From assembly GCA_913048135.1 (NCBI GenBank), contig CAJWVY010000010.1, positions 1 to 39,017 of the forward strand: a stretch of 39,017 nucleotides of DNA. Direction: 5' to 3'. The notes beneath the pieces are model-generated. The model did not search any database, was not told the DNA's origin, and saw only the letters and a list, made by a program, of their open reading frames with translations. Below are positions 18,025 through 27,324 of the stretch, piece by piece (within the stretch, counting starts at the first letter, position 1; the number at the start of each line of letters is the position of its first letter). The position numbers and the translations under genes are program-made. Source of the DNA: an uncultured Verrucomicrobiales bacterium (lineage in GTDB: Bacteria; Verrucomicrobiota; Verrucomicrobiia; Limisphaerales; UBA1100).

Positions 18025-18372
18025 AGAGGATATAGTTTAAATTCACACACCAAAACACTGGACACCATGCGTTGGGGATACTCCGTCCGTCAGGACAGAA
18101 AGTGGTGTCAGGCGAGACTGTAAGCCATTGCTGCCGAGAGGCGCTACTATAATCTTTAGAAAAGTTTATAATCGCCAACACGACTTTAGTTTTATTTGCA
18201 CGCAGCAAAAATGGCGACCTTAGCAGCATTTTTCAGATGAAAAACGCCCTCTTTTTCATCTGGTTCACCTGTCTCTATCTGTTTCGGCGGACTGGGGGAA
18301 AACTATTAAGCGTTTACTCAAGCTGCAAGTGGCCTATTCGGCCAAATAAATGCAACTTACGGGCAAGCTTCC

Positions 18373-20010
18373 TTAATTCCATTCGGGCTTGTGAATGTGC
18401 GGTCGAATGCGGACCACGAAGAGGGCCATGGTCAAACCGGCGACCAACACGACGAGATAAAAAATCTCCTGCGAGCCCACGCCGATATTACGCAGCAAAA
18501 AGAACAGGCCAATACCGCCCACTTCCAGCACGGTATCGATGGCGTTGGAGGCGGCGATGTATTGGCCGCGTGAATCCAACGGCGACAGCTTTTGCAGCAG
18601 TGCCTGCAGTGGCGTCACATACAAGCCCGCACTGGCGCCGACCACGAAGAGGCAGCCCACCACAAACCAAAGATCGTTCTGGCGCGACTCCACCGGCACG
18701 GCCACCAGCCCAGTCGGTTTTTTACTCTCGCCCTCGGTGAGATGATAAAACTCTGTGCCGTTGCTGTCCTTGTCCGGGGACACTTTACGGTTCGGGAAGG
18801 TGTTTAGATAGGCGGAGGAAATCACCATGGCTTGATAGTTGCCGTCCTGCACATCCTGCAGGCGTTGATCCAGTGCAATGCCTTCTTGGTGGAGTTTCAG
18901 GTCCGCGCGCAACTCAACAAGCCGATCCTTGGAGCGTTCCAGATAATAACTCACCTTTGCCCCTTCCGGAAGGCCGGCCACTCCCTGCGCCGCCCTTTCC
19001 TCATCGGCCGGATGAATCACCACATAACTGGAAGGCGCCAGCGCGAGAAGTAAACTCGCGATGCCAAACCCAATGCCGCCGGCCAGAATCAGCCGCGGCT
19101 GAATGCCACCTCGGGAAATGACGCCCGCCAACACGCTCCCCACCGCAATGGACACGCCAATGGTGCCGAACAGATACAGGCTCACTTTCTTTTCCGAGAT
19201 CCCCAACACCAGTGTGTAATCCGCCAGGATCAGCATCGCCAGATAGGCGAGCAGATAAAACATCGCCTTGAGAACGCACACGACCAGGATCGGAGTCTCG
19301 CCGGCGAGCATCTTGCGGATGGTTTGGATGTAGGGCGCAAAAAAATTCCACTGCACCTTCATGCCCGGGGCACTGGCCGGCAGTGTCGGCATTTGCTTAG
19401 CCGATATCAGACCCAGCACGGCGAAGATCAATAGTGCCACGCCGGGCAGCCAGAGCTGGCCATCCGGCGCGCCATCGGCCGCCGGACCGCGATAGGCCTC
19501 GTACAAAGCACCGCCTACCACCACGGCAAGGATGGCCGCCACGTTGGTAAGCATGATGATGGTGGCGTTGGCCATGCTGATTTTGGAATCCGCCACCAAC
19601 TCAGGAATCACCCCGTATTTGGCCGGACCAAAAAAAGCGCTCTGGGTGCCAAGCAAAAACATCGCCAGCAAAGCCAGCCAGACGTTGTTGAAATAAAAAC
19701 CGGCGAACGCCACCACCACGATCAGAAACTCCGCCTGCTTCACCCGCAGGGTCACCAGCTGTTTGCTGTAACGATCGGCCAACTGCCCCGCGATGGCACC
19801 GAACAGGAGAAACGGCATCACCAGCGCCATGGCCACCCAGCTTTGACCGCCATCGCCCAACACGCCGCTCCACACGCCGGCGGCAGCCAAGCCAAAGGTG
19901 AGCACCTGCTTCAGCAGGTTGTCATTTACCACACCAAAGAATTGGGTGATGACCAGCGACAAGAATCCGCGGTTGGCCAGCGGACGGGATGGATTGTCGG
20001 CGTCACTCAT
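18373..20010 (-). CDS. MFS transporter, lysophospholipid transporter LplT-like, with a ~110-aa soluble insertion
   Basis: 545 aa; 'FLSLVITQFFGVVNDNLLKQVL', 'LLFGAIAGQLADRYSK', 'FFGPAKYGVIPELV' resemble the LplT/Aas MFS domain. Confidence 0.8.
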   Translation of the reverse strand: MSDADNPSRPLANRGFLSLVITQFFGVVNDNLLKQVLTFGLAAAGVWSGVLGDGGQSWVAMALVMPFLLFGAIAGQLADRYSKQLVTLRVKQAEFLIVVVAFAGFYFNNVWLALLAMFLLGTQSAFFGPAKYGVIPELVADSKISMANATIIMLTNVAAILAVVVGGALYEAYRGPAADGAPDGQLWLPGVALLIFAVLGLISAKQMPTLPASAPGMKVQWNFFAPYIQTIRKMLAGETPILVVCVLKAMFYLLAYLAMLILADYTLVLGISEKKVSLYLFGTIGVSIAVGSVLAGVISRGGIQPRLILAGGIGFGIASLLLALAPSSYVVIHPADEERAAQGVAGLPEGAKVSYYLERSKDRLVELRADLKLHQEGIALDQRLQDVQDGNYQAMVISSAYLNTFPNRKVSPDKDSNGTEFYHLTEGESKKPTGLVAVPVESRQNDLWFVVGCLFVVGASAGLYVTPLQALLQKLSPLDSRGQYIAASNAIDTVLEVGGIGLFFLLRNIGVGSQEIFYLVVLVAGLTMALFVVRIRPHIHKPEWN

Positions 20011-20086
20011 GCGCGGGCGACTGTAACGGCTCCGACATGAAGTAGCTAATTGATTCGGGGAGCCTAACCATCAATTCAGTCGATAC

Positions 20087-21328
20087 TTAAAAGGGCTCTC
20101 CGCCTGGGTGAGAATTGTGGACATTAATTTGATCCAGACCAGCCTGCACGCCGGCCTCGAATTGATCGGTCAAGGCCGCCATAGCCAGACGCGGCTTGGC
20201 GGCGGCCGCCAGTTGTTCGGACACACAAATCGGATCGCCAAAACGCACGGTCACTGCACGGTTCGCATAAGCCGGAAACGCCCGCGAATACAGGTCCTCC
20301 TGCAGTTTCTCGATCGTTTCCCCCACCCGATCGAGCGTGGGGTTTTCGCTGAGATAATTACCGGCATAACTGAGAATCCGAAACGCAATGATCGCCTCAT
20401 CGGCCCAACCGGCGGCCACTGCGTGATCAATCTCCCGGTCCGGGTCAGAACGCACCTTGTGAATCTCCCGGCGCGCCGTGCGGATGCGGTCCATCAGGTC
20501 GTCGTCCTCCTTGGAGGCCAACCCCATCTTGGCCTCCAGTTGATTCAAAATTTGCCGGGCGCATTGCTGTAGGAGCTTAGGTAGATCGGTGTAATCCGGA
20601 TTCGGAGGCAGGAACCCGCGCTGGGACAGGTTACGTCGAATCATCGCTACGCCCACGGCATGCACCTGCTGCACAATGCCGTCTTCCCCGGAGGCCTCCA
20701 CTCCGAGCTGCTCGGCCATGTGATCGAGTGTCTCCTGCAAGACCACTCGAGCATCGGTGGTGTGAGTGGCCTTGATGGAAACCGGCACGGCAAAAATCCG
20801 ACCGGCATCCTTCATCTCCTGTTGCGCCTTCATCGCGATGTACGCCGGTCCTTCCAGAAACGGCGTCACACGGTCGTTCATGAAATACACGTTACCCTCG
20901 GGAAAAACCGTGAGGGCGTATCGGCCATCAATCACCGTGGCAATAGCGTCCTTCATGGAACGCCGATCACTCCCATCACGGTTGACCGAGAAAGCTCCCA
21001 TTCGCTGCATCACCCATCCCTGAGCCCGACTACGCAGGAATACATCGTACGCTGCCATGAAAATGGACCATACCCCGACCTGCCGACAGGCCTCGGCCAT
21101 AATCATTGGATCGCTATGGGTAGAGTGGTTCGGCAACAACAACACCCGCGCGCCGTGTTCGTGTTGGATCTTCTGCAACGGGCCCGCGTTCTCAACCGTC
21201 ACCGATTGGATCCGATGTTCCGGTCCGGCTAAAAGATATCTCCGAGACCACCACTCCCCCAGCCAGGCAATCAGCCGGTTGGGTTTGGGTGGGAAATATT
21301 CGTAAGGCTGATCGCTAAACTGCAGCAT
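20087..21328 (-). CDS. PlsC-type lysophospholipid acyltransferase
   Basis: 413 aa with HX4D motif 'LLPNHSTHSDPM' and 'TVFPEGNVYFMND'. Confidence 0.8.
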   Translation of the reverse strand: MLQFSDQPYEYFPPKPNRLIAWLGEWWSRRYLLAGPEHRIQSVTVENAGPLQKIQHEHGARVLLLPNHSTHSDPMIMAEACRQVGVWSIFMAAYDVFLRSRAQGWVMQRMGAFSVNRDGSDRRSMKDAIATVIDGRYALTVFPEGNVYFMNDRVTPFLEGPAYIAMKAQQEMKDAGRIFAVPVSIKATHTTDARVVLQETLDHMAEQLGVEASGEDGIVQQVHAVGVAMIRRNLSQRGFLPPNPDYTDLPKLLQQCARQILNQLEAKMGLASKEDDDLMDRIRTARREIHKVRSDPDREIDHAVAAGWADEAIIAFRILSYAGNYLSENPTLDRVGETIEKLQEDLYSRAFPAYANRAVTVRFGDPICVSEQLAAAAKPRLAMAALTDQFEAGVQAGLDQINVHNSHPGGEPF

Positions 21329-21338
21329 GCAGTGGTCG

Positions 21339-21381
21339 GACCCTACAAAAAAACGGACGATATCTCAAGACATCGCCCGTA
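21339..21381 (-). terminator. Rho-independent terminator (minus strand)
   Basis: Minus strand ACGGGCGATGTCT-TG-AGATATCGTCCGTTTTTTT: 13-position stem including G-U pairs followed by a U-tract; downstream of the 21401-22441 transcription unit. Confidence 0.75.
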
Positions 21382-21400
21382 ATAATTAGGGATTTTACTC

Positions 21401-21481
21401 CTAGCCCTTAACGACCTTCGGCGCACCGACTGCGACAGCCGCGGTGGCCAGTATGCGTTGATGGAATGTGCGTCGATTCAT
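21401..21481 (-). other. Mini-ORF (26 aa) consisting only of a twin-arginine-like signal sequence; small gene or truncated remnant
   Basis: atgaatcgacgcacattccatcaa... translates MNRRTFHQRILATAAVAVGAPKVVKG*; followed by a terminator. Confidence 0.4.
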
Positions 21482-21502
21482 GTTTCTTTGAGTTGAGTTA
21501 AA

Positions 21503-22441
21503 TTAGTTCAATTTCACGTCATAAAACGCAGCAGCATTTTTCCAGAACAGCTTCTCCAGAACCGCCCTCCCTTTGGGCGCGAAATAGTCATGAATGATCG
21601 CCAGCTGCTCGTGGTATTCGCCGCCACGATCAGTCACCGGCCAGTTACTGCCGTAGATCACGCGATCCTCGCCAAACGCCTCATACACCACCTCGAAGAT
21701 TGGCGCGTAATAGGCCACCTCCTTGGGCGCCGGCATCCGGCCGCTGCGCTGGAAAATCCCGCTCACCTTACAACTCACATTCGCGTGCGCCGCGGTGGCC
21801 TTCACCTCAGCCGCCCAATCAGCCTTGGCCGGTTCGCCCGTGATGGTCAGGCCCGTGAGATGGTTCACCAGAATTTTCAAATTCGGCAAGCGCTCGGCAA
21901 TTTGCCGAACATCGGCCAGTGTAAAATTGGCCATCAACACGTCCAGCGTGAGCCCCTTGTCCGAAAGCTGTTTCAGATCGCGCCAGACTGCGTCGGTAAA
22001 GCCCTCGACGCCCTCCGGGAAACTCCGCAACCGAATGCCCACATAACGTGAATCTTCAGCCAACCGGTTCAACTCCGCGGCAAAGGCATCCGTGCCCACG
22101 GGAAGATTCCCTACGACTCCCACGTAATGGCTGGGATTATGCGCCACCAAATCAAGGATCCATTGATTATCGGGAACCCGATCACTGGCCTCCACAATCA
22201 CCGTGGCCGTCACGCCATTGGCGCGGGTGACCTTGTCAAAATGCTCAGGCAACACTGGCCGGTATAACACCTGATCATCCACCGGTGGCCACGGCACGCC
22301 GCCCGCGCGTGTGGTGTCGTACAAATGAATGTGCGTATCAATCACCGGAATATCGCCGGTCACCCCCGGTTGCTTGGAGCAACACCCCATGAAATTCAAA
22401 GCCGCAACAACGCACCCCAGCAAAGCAGTCCAAAAACGCAT
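21503..22441 (-). CDS. Amidohydrolase family lipoprotein (metal-dependent hydrolase, TIM barrel)
   Basis: 312 aa; 'MRFWTALLGCVVAALNFMGCCSKQPG' lipobox-like N-terminus, 'VIDTHIHLYD', 'LVNHLTG', 'VIYGSNWPVTDRGG'. Confidence 0.85.
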   Translation of the reverse strand: MRFWTALLGCVVAALNFMGCCSKQPGVTGDIPVIDTHIHLYDTTRAGGVPWPPVDDQVLYRPVLPEHFDKVTRANGVTATVIVEASDRVPDNQWILDLVAHNPSHYVGVVGNLPVGTDAFAAELNRLAEDSRYVGIRLRSFPEGVEGFTDAVWRDLKQLSDKGLTLDVLMANFTLADVRQIAERLPNLKILVNHLTGLTITGEPAKADWAAEVKATAAHANVSCKVSGIFQRSGRMPAPKEVAYYAPIFEVVYEAFGEDRVIYGSNWPVTDRGGEYHEQLAIIHDYFAPKGRAVLEKLFWKNAAAFYDVKLN

Positions 22442-22500
22442 GACCGACTTTCCAACGGCCCCACCCAGATGTCCACTAGAATTGTGACGTCAGATTCCCC

Positions 22501-23544
22501 CTATCCCAGGCCCGCTTTAATCTCGACCGCCAAGCCCGGCAAATACATCGGCGAACTGCCGCACAACACAGCATCGGCTCCGGCCGCCATGAAATCCTCA
22601 TAATCCTGCACCGACGACACCCCGCCCACCGCCGCCAATGCCAGCGGCAATCCTTCCGCATCAATCACCGCACGCGCCTCGCGAACCGCTCGCACGCACG
22701 GTTCATGAATAATCCGCCCCAACACACCGGCCCGCAAATATTGCTCTCCGAAAACCGGCCGGCCATCGGCATGCCGCACCTCGCGCGCGATGCCGTTCAC
22801 CAAGGTGATCCCGTGCGCGCTACCGGAGACGGTTCGTAAAAAATCCCGCTGCAATGTCGTATCCGGAAACACCCCGATCTTTAACAACAACGGTAATTCC
22901 CCCATACCCGAGCGGATGGTTTCGGTGACCGTTTCGCTCAGGGCCACATCCGTGTACACCTGTCCCTCAGCCGAGCAGACATTGGGACAGGAATAATTTG
23001 CCTCCACCACATCCGCCCCCGCTTCCACCGCCCAGGCCGCACATTGCGCGTAATCATCAGCCACCTGCGCTGCGCTCCAGCCCGCTTCCGGACTGGCCAC
23101 CACGGAGACAATCAACAACTGGCCCGGCGCCAAAGCAGCCTTGGCCCGGGCAATGTCCTCACGCCAAAACGCCGGTTCCCGCGATGGCATGCCGAAACAA
23201 ACCGCCGAACTAATGGCCGCCGGATCGGCCGGCAATATTTCAGTGGCATACACCGGTCCATCCCCAGCATCCGCATCCACGAACACCCAATTGGGCACCG
23301 GATAACATTCTCGCGCGACTGATCGCACCGTCTTGTAGGTCAACAAATCCCAACCCCGCGCCGCATACGCCTCAATCCATTTGGCATTGGGCAACAACCC
23401 GGCGGCCACGCCCAGCGGACTGTTGACCGATCGACCCAGAAACGGGCGCGGCGAAGTTTGTGGAATGGCCGGAGCCGCATCAAGCTGCGGTCCGCGCTCA
23501 AAGTTTTCGGAGTAAGTCGCGGCAATATCGTAGGCCAACTGCAC
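22501..23544 (-). CDS. Dihydroorotate dehydrogenase-like protein
   Basis: 347 aa; 'NSPLGVAAGLLPNAKWIEAYAARGWDLLTYKTVRS', 'GADVVEANYSCPNV', 'LALAAVGGVSSVQDYEDFMAAGADAVLCGSS'. Confidence 0.8.
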   Translation of the reverse strand: MQLAYDIAATYSENFERGPQLDAAPAIPQTSPRPFLGRSVNSPLGVAAGLLPNAKWIEAYAARGWDLLTYKTVRSVARECYPVPNWVFVDADAGDGPVYATEILPADPAAISSAVCFGMPSREPAFWREDIARAKAALAPGQLLIVSVVASPEAGWSAAQVADDYAQCAAWAVEAGADVVEANYSCPNVCSAEGQVYTDVALSETVTETIRSGMGELPLLLKIGVFPDTTLQRDFLRTVSGSAHGITLVNGIAREVRHADGRPVFGEQYLRAGVLGRIIHEPCVRAVREARAVIDAEGLPLALAAVGGVSSVQDYEDFMAAGADAVLCGSSPMYLPGLAVEIKAGLG

Positions 23545-23576
23545 GTGGGGACGGTAATCGCTGGGAGCGGAACTGG

Positions 23577-24593
23577 CTAGTTTTGAACGAAGCGATAGGT
23601 GCCGTCATTCTCCGCTGCGATTTGCTTGAGCACCGCTTCCCCCGATTTGTCTTTGAAAGCAACTGTATTTATACGAATGGCGGATTGAGGATTAGCCGAC
23701 CGTATTTGCCCCAGCACTTCATCTTCATCGGCAAACTGACCATCCGTCAGCAACCACACGGTATCGGGCTTGAGACTAAATGTGAACCGCAAGGCATCGC
23801 TCGGATCGGTGCTACCGCCCACATCACGGCCCTCAATCCAGCGTGCGGCCCATGCAACATTTTTCGGGGTCGCCGCCATCATCGCCTTCACCGGCATTGG
23901 ATCCGCGATGTGGTCGAAAAAGTAAACCATGAATCGCGTATCCGGCTTAAGGCTTTGCAGAGTGGCAATCAATTCTCGTTTGGCTTTACCGAGCCGCCCC
24001 TGACTGTTCATGCTTCCGGATTTATCGATCACAAACACAAACCGTTTTCCTTTGCTGCGCGTACCAAAGAAGCTGACGCCCTCTTCGGGTTTGGTGTGGA
24101 GCATCTGGAGATTTTGCACGGCGGCAGCGTGCCCTTGCACGGCGGCTTTACCCCACCAATATTCGGCCGCCTGCTTGTTCAGTGGCCGACCCCGGCCACT
24201 GAAAAATAAATTACCCAAATCCACCTGCGCCGAAGCATTCCCCACAGTGGCCTGACGGATAAGATTCAAAATTTCCGCTTCCGTGGGCAATGGCTCAGCA
24301 GCAACCTGACCGGTTTGAGGGGATTGCGACATCGCCGGCGCGGGATTGGATTCCGATAATTTTCCCGGGATAGAAGATTCCGCAGAAGGCCCCGTTTCCC
24401 CTTCCGGTTCATGGACCTGAGAAACCGCTGACGATTCATCCACCAACGCCTGACCACTCTTCGCCAATCGCGGGTTTACAGGAGTCGCCGCAGGTTCATC
24501 TTTGGAACAACCAACCCAAGCCAAGGTTAAACAGAGGAGACTCGCGGTAGGGAGCAAAACACGCCTCATGAAACAAGATAACACTGGTTTCAA
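23577..24593 (-). CDS. Lipoprotein with Sel1-like repeat(s) fused to a von Willebrand factor A domain
   Basis: 338 aa; lipobox 'LCLTLAWVGCSK', SLR 'ASAQVDLGNLFFSGRGRPLNKQAAEYWWGKAAVQGHAAAV', VWA MIDAS 'FVIDKSGSMNS ... GGSTDPSDAL ... WLLTDGQF'. Confidence 0.85.
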   Translation of the reverse strand: MKPVLSCFMRRVLLPTASLLCLTLAWVGCSKDEPAATPVNPRLAKSGQALVDESSAVSQVHEPEGETGPSAESSIPGKLSESNPAPAMSQSPQTGQVAAEPLPTEAEILNLIRQATVGNASAQVDLGNLFFSGRGRPLNKQAAEYWWGKAAVQGHAAAVQNLQMLHTKPEEGVSFFGTRSKGKRFVFVIDKSGSMNSQGRLGKAKRELIATLQSLKPDTRFMVYFFDHIADPMPVKAMMAATPKNVAWAARWIEGRDVGGSTDPSDALRFTFSLKPDTVWLLTDGQFADEDEVLGQIRSANPQSAIRINTVAFKDKSGEAVLKQIAAENDGTYRFVQN

Positions 24594-24607
24594 AGTCCCG
24601 CAACCGG

Positions 24608-25177
24608 TTACGGGTCTAGGTATTTGCGGTTTTTATACACCGGAACCCCCAATAACTTCAGGTCACTATGAATGGCCGTGCCTAGGGACCGGACAGAAAA
24701 TAAATGTTTTCCGGTGGCTGATTCATAGCCGGTGATGGCGATCGCTGATTTACCCTCCTGCCGCTCATATTTATAGAAATATGCGGAAGGTGTCTGGAAG
24801 GTGCCCACGCTGGGCACTGGGATGGGTATGGAAGGAATACCGATGTTGGTTTTGGTATCATCAATGCCCAGACCGCCGGAGCGCGCCTCGACGATGACCT
24901 CAGCCTGATCGAGATCCGTCACCAGCTGGGCGCCCAGTTGCAGCAACCGATCGCGCAACTCGCCTTGAGTAAATTCCACATCCACCGTCTTGAGATAGGT
25001 GACATCCACCACCACCTTTTTGCCGGCCACTGCGTCGGCCTTAATCTGGCGCGCGGCATCCACCACGGCGCTGCTTATGATCAATTGCTCCGTAGCAGTG
25101 CGTTCAGGCTGGGTCTCCCGCACAGCCGTGCAGCCCAAGGCACACAGCAACGGTACTAGCAGAATCCATCGAGTCAT
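24608..25177 (-). CDS. Hypothetical lipoprotein (DUF6655-like, tentative)
   Basis: 189 aa; signal with lipobox 'LLVPLLCALGCTAVRETQPERTATEQLIISSAVVDAARQI'. Confidence 0.65.
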   Translation of the reverse strand: MTRWILLVPLLCALGCTAVRETQPERTATEQLIISSAVVDAARQIKADAVAGKKVVVDVTYLKTVDVEFTQGELRDRLLQLGAQLVTDLDQAEVIVEARSGGLGIDDTKTNIGIPSIPIPVPSVGTFQTPSAYFYKYERQEGKSAIAITGYESATGKHLFSVRSLGTAIHSDLKLLGVPVYKNRKYLDP

Positions 25178-25214
25178 GACTCTCCCCTATCGCAGTTCCG
25201 ACCGCTTGGCAAGG

Positions 25215-26654
25215 TCACTCGCCCCAGCCTTCGGCCAAACGCACAAGCGTCCGTACGGCCACGCCGCTGGCGCCCGTGCCGCAGTTGGGTTGCGCCTTGT
25301 CCACCCAGCAGGTGCCGGCGATGTCCAGATGCGCCCACGGGGTGCCATCCACAAACTGCTCCAGAAACTTGCCGGCGGTGATGGTGCCTGCCTTGCGATC
25401 CGCCGAAGCATTGCGCAGATCGCTCATGTCGCCCTTCATGGCGTCGAGATATTCCGGATCCATCGGCAACGGCCAGAACCTTTCGCCGCACTGGCGGCCG
25501 CGCAGCGCAATAGCGTCACCGAGGTCCTTGTCGTTGCCCAGCAAAGCCACCCGAATACTGCCCAAAGCCACACTCACCGCACCGGTAAGCGTGGCGGCAT
25601 TGACAATATGCGTGGCGCCCAGGCGCGTGGCGTAGGTCAAGGCATCGGCCAGCACCAAGCGGCCCTCGGCATCGGTATTGATCACTTCAATGGTTTTGCC
25701 GTTCAACGCGGTAATGATATCGCCTGGGCGCGTGGCAGTGCCGCTGGGCATATTTTCAGCCATGGCCAATAGGCAGCTGACGCGTACGCCCGGTTTGAGC
25801 CGTCCGATCGCGGTAATGGCGCCGAGCATGGTGCCCGCGCCGCCCATATCGTACTTCATTTTCTCCATGCCACTGGGCGGCTTGAGCGAGAGTCCGCCGG
25901 TATCAAAGGTGATGCCTTTGCCGACGAGAAAGAGGTGATCGTTACTCGTGGGATTTTCGGGCACGTAACTCAGACGAACGAGGCGCGGCGGACGCACCGA
26001 ACCTTGGCCCACAGCCAGCAGCGCGCCGGCGCCCATTTCGGCGAGGGCCGTTTCGTCAAACACTTCCACTTCCAGACCAGCCGCCGCGCCTTCTTGGGCA
26101 GCGCGCATGGCAAATTCCTCCGGGCCCAGATCGTTGGCGGGAATCTCCACCAACTCGCGGGCGAGATTGATGCCCTCGGCCGTGAGCTGGCCGCGATCGG
26201 CTTCCGCCGGTTCCGCGCCGGCCAAAAGAATGACCTCCTCCACGGGCCACGGCTTCTGATCCTTGTAACCGCTCGGCCGGTGCATGCCGTAGATGGCGCC
26301 TTCGGCCATCAGCCGGGCATCCGTGCCTTCAGGCAGGAGAATGGCCACGGAACGGCACTTGGCCTTGGCGGCCTGGCGCACGGCTTGGCCGGCGGCGGCA
26401 AACCAATGACGCGGCATCGGCTCGGCACCGACGCCCAAGAGAAAGAGGCGTTGCACGGAGGACTCGGGCACGCGATGGATCAGCGTGCATTGGCCGGCTT
26501 TGCCGGTCCATTCGCCGTTGTCGCGCAATTCGCCGAGCAATCCGCCGAGGCGGGCGTCCAGCGCTGCGTCCGGGGTGGCGTCGGCTGCCTGCGGCACGGC
26601 CAACGCGTCGATGTCGAGTTCCTCCCAGTTTCCGGAATGGATGGTGATTTTCAT
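25215..26654 (-). CDS. pepA: Leucyl aminopeptidase (M17 family)
   Basis: 479 aa with the M17 signature 'NTDAEGRLVLADAL', 'LVGKGITFDTGGLSLKP', 'MKYDMGGAGTMLG'. Confidence 0.95.
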   Translation of the reverse strand: MKITIHSGNWEELDIDALAVPQAADATPDAALDARLGGLLGELRDNGEWTGKAGQCTLIHRVPESSVQRLFLLGVGAEPMPRHWFAAAGQAVRQAAKAKCRSVAILLPEGTDARLMAEGAIYGMHRPSGYKDQKPWPVEEVILLAGAEPAEADRGQLTAEGINLARELVEIPANDLGPEEFAMRAAQEGAAAGLEVEVFDETALAEMGAGALLAVGQGSVRPPRLVRLSYVPENPTSNDHLFLVGKGITFDTGGLSLKPPSGMEKMKYDMGGAGTMLGAITAIGRLKPGVRVSCLLAMAENMPSGTATRPGDIITALNGKTIEVINTDAEGRLVLADALTYATRLGATHIVNAATLTGAVSVALGSIRVALLGNDKDLGDAIALRGRQCGERFWPLPMDPEYLDAMKGDMSDLRNASADRKAGTITAGKFLEQFVDGTPWAHLDIAGTCWVDKAQPNCGTGASGVAVRTLVRLAEGWGE

Positions 26655-27319
26655 GATGCTTCTTGGTCGGGGCCGGGCTCGATCTGTGCGATGGCGTGCA
26701 GCAGATCGGTGGCGGCCTGTTGATAGATTTCCTTGAGGCGTTCCTTATCCTTCGTCTGTTTTGCCTCGGCCCGAAGGTCGGCGAAGTCGAGCGGTTCGCC
26801 AAACTTTATTTGCACCTGATACGGCCGGGGCAGCCAATGATGCCGTGCATACGCCTCATAGGCCCCGAATAATTTGATGGGCACGACCGGCGCCGTGCTT
26901 TTGATAATGATCAGGCCAATCCCCGGCTGCGGTTCGCGAATCTGGCCGGTGGGCGAGCGGGTGCCCTCGGGATACATAATCACCGCATCGCCACCGCGCA
27001 GGCGTGAAAGAAATGTCTTCAGTCCGCGGCCGGTTCCCGTTTGATCCACGGGAATGACTCGCCAACTGCGCAGGATGCGGCCGCCCAAAGGCACGTTAAA
27101 AGCACTTTCGCGCGCCAACCCCACGACCATGCGTTCCAAGGCGCTGACCACGTACACCGGGTCCAGATAACTGACGTGGTTCGAGGCAAGAATCACGCCG
27201 CCCTCTGCCGGCACCCGTTCGCGATGGAGCACTTTCCAGCGAAACCAAATGCGGAAGAACACGCTAAAGGTGAACCGGGCAAACCGATACGAGAGCGTTG
27301 GCACGGTTGGCTCAGGCAT
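26651..27319 (-). CDS. PlsC-type acyltransferase
   Basis: HX4D 'LASNHVSYLDPVY', 'VIMYPEGTRSPTG'. Start set at ATG 27319 (MPEPTVPTLSYRFARF); 4-bp overlap with pepA. Confidence 0.87.
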   Translation of the reverse strand: MPEPTVPTLSYRFARFTFSVFFRIWFRWKVLHRERVPAEGGVILASNHVSYLDPVYVVSALERMVVGLARESAFNVPLGGRILRSWRVIPVDQTGTGRGLKTFLSRLRGGDAVIMYPEGTRSPTGQIREPQPGIGLIIIKSTAPVVPIKLFGAYEAYARHHWLPRPYQVQIKFGEPLDFADLRAEAKQTKDKERLKEIYQQAATDLLHAIAQIEPGPDQEAS

Positions 27320-27324
27320 GACCG

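Noticed and set aside
18237-18740. 167-aa plus-strand ORF across the MFS 3' end
   Set aside because: Overlaps the MFS C-terminal coding region antisense; Arg/Pro-rich translation looks non-coding.
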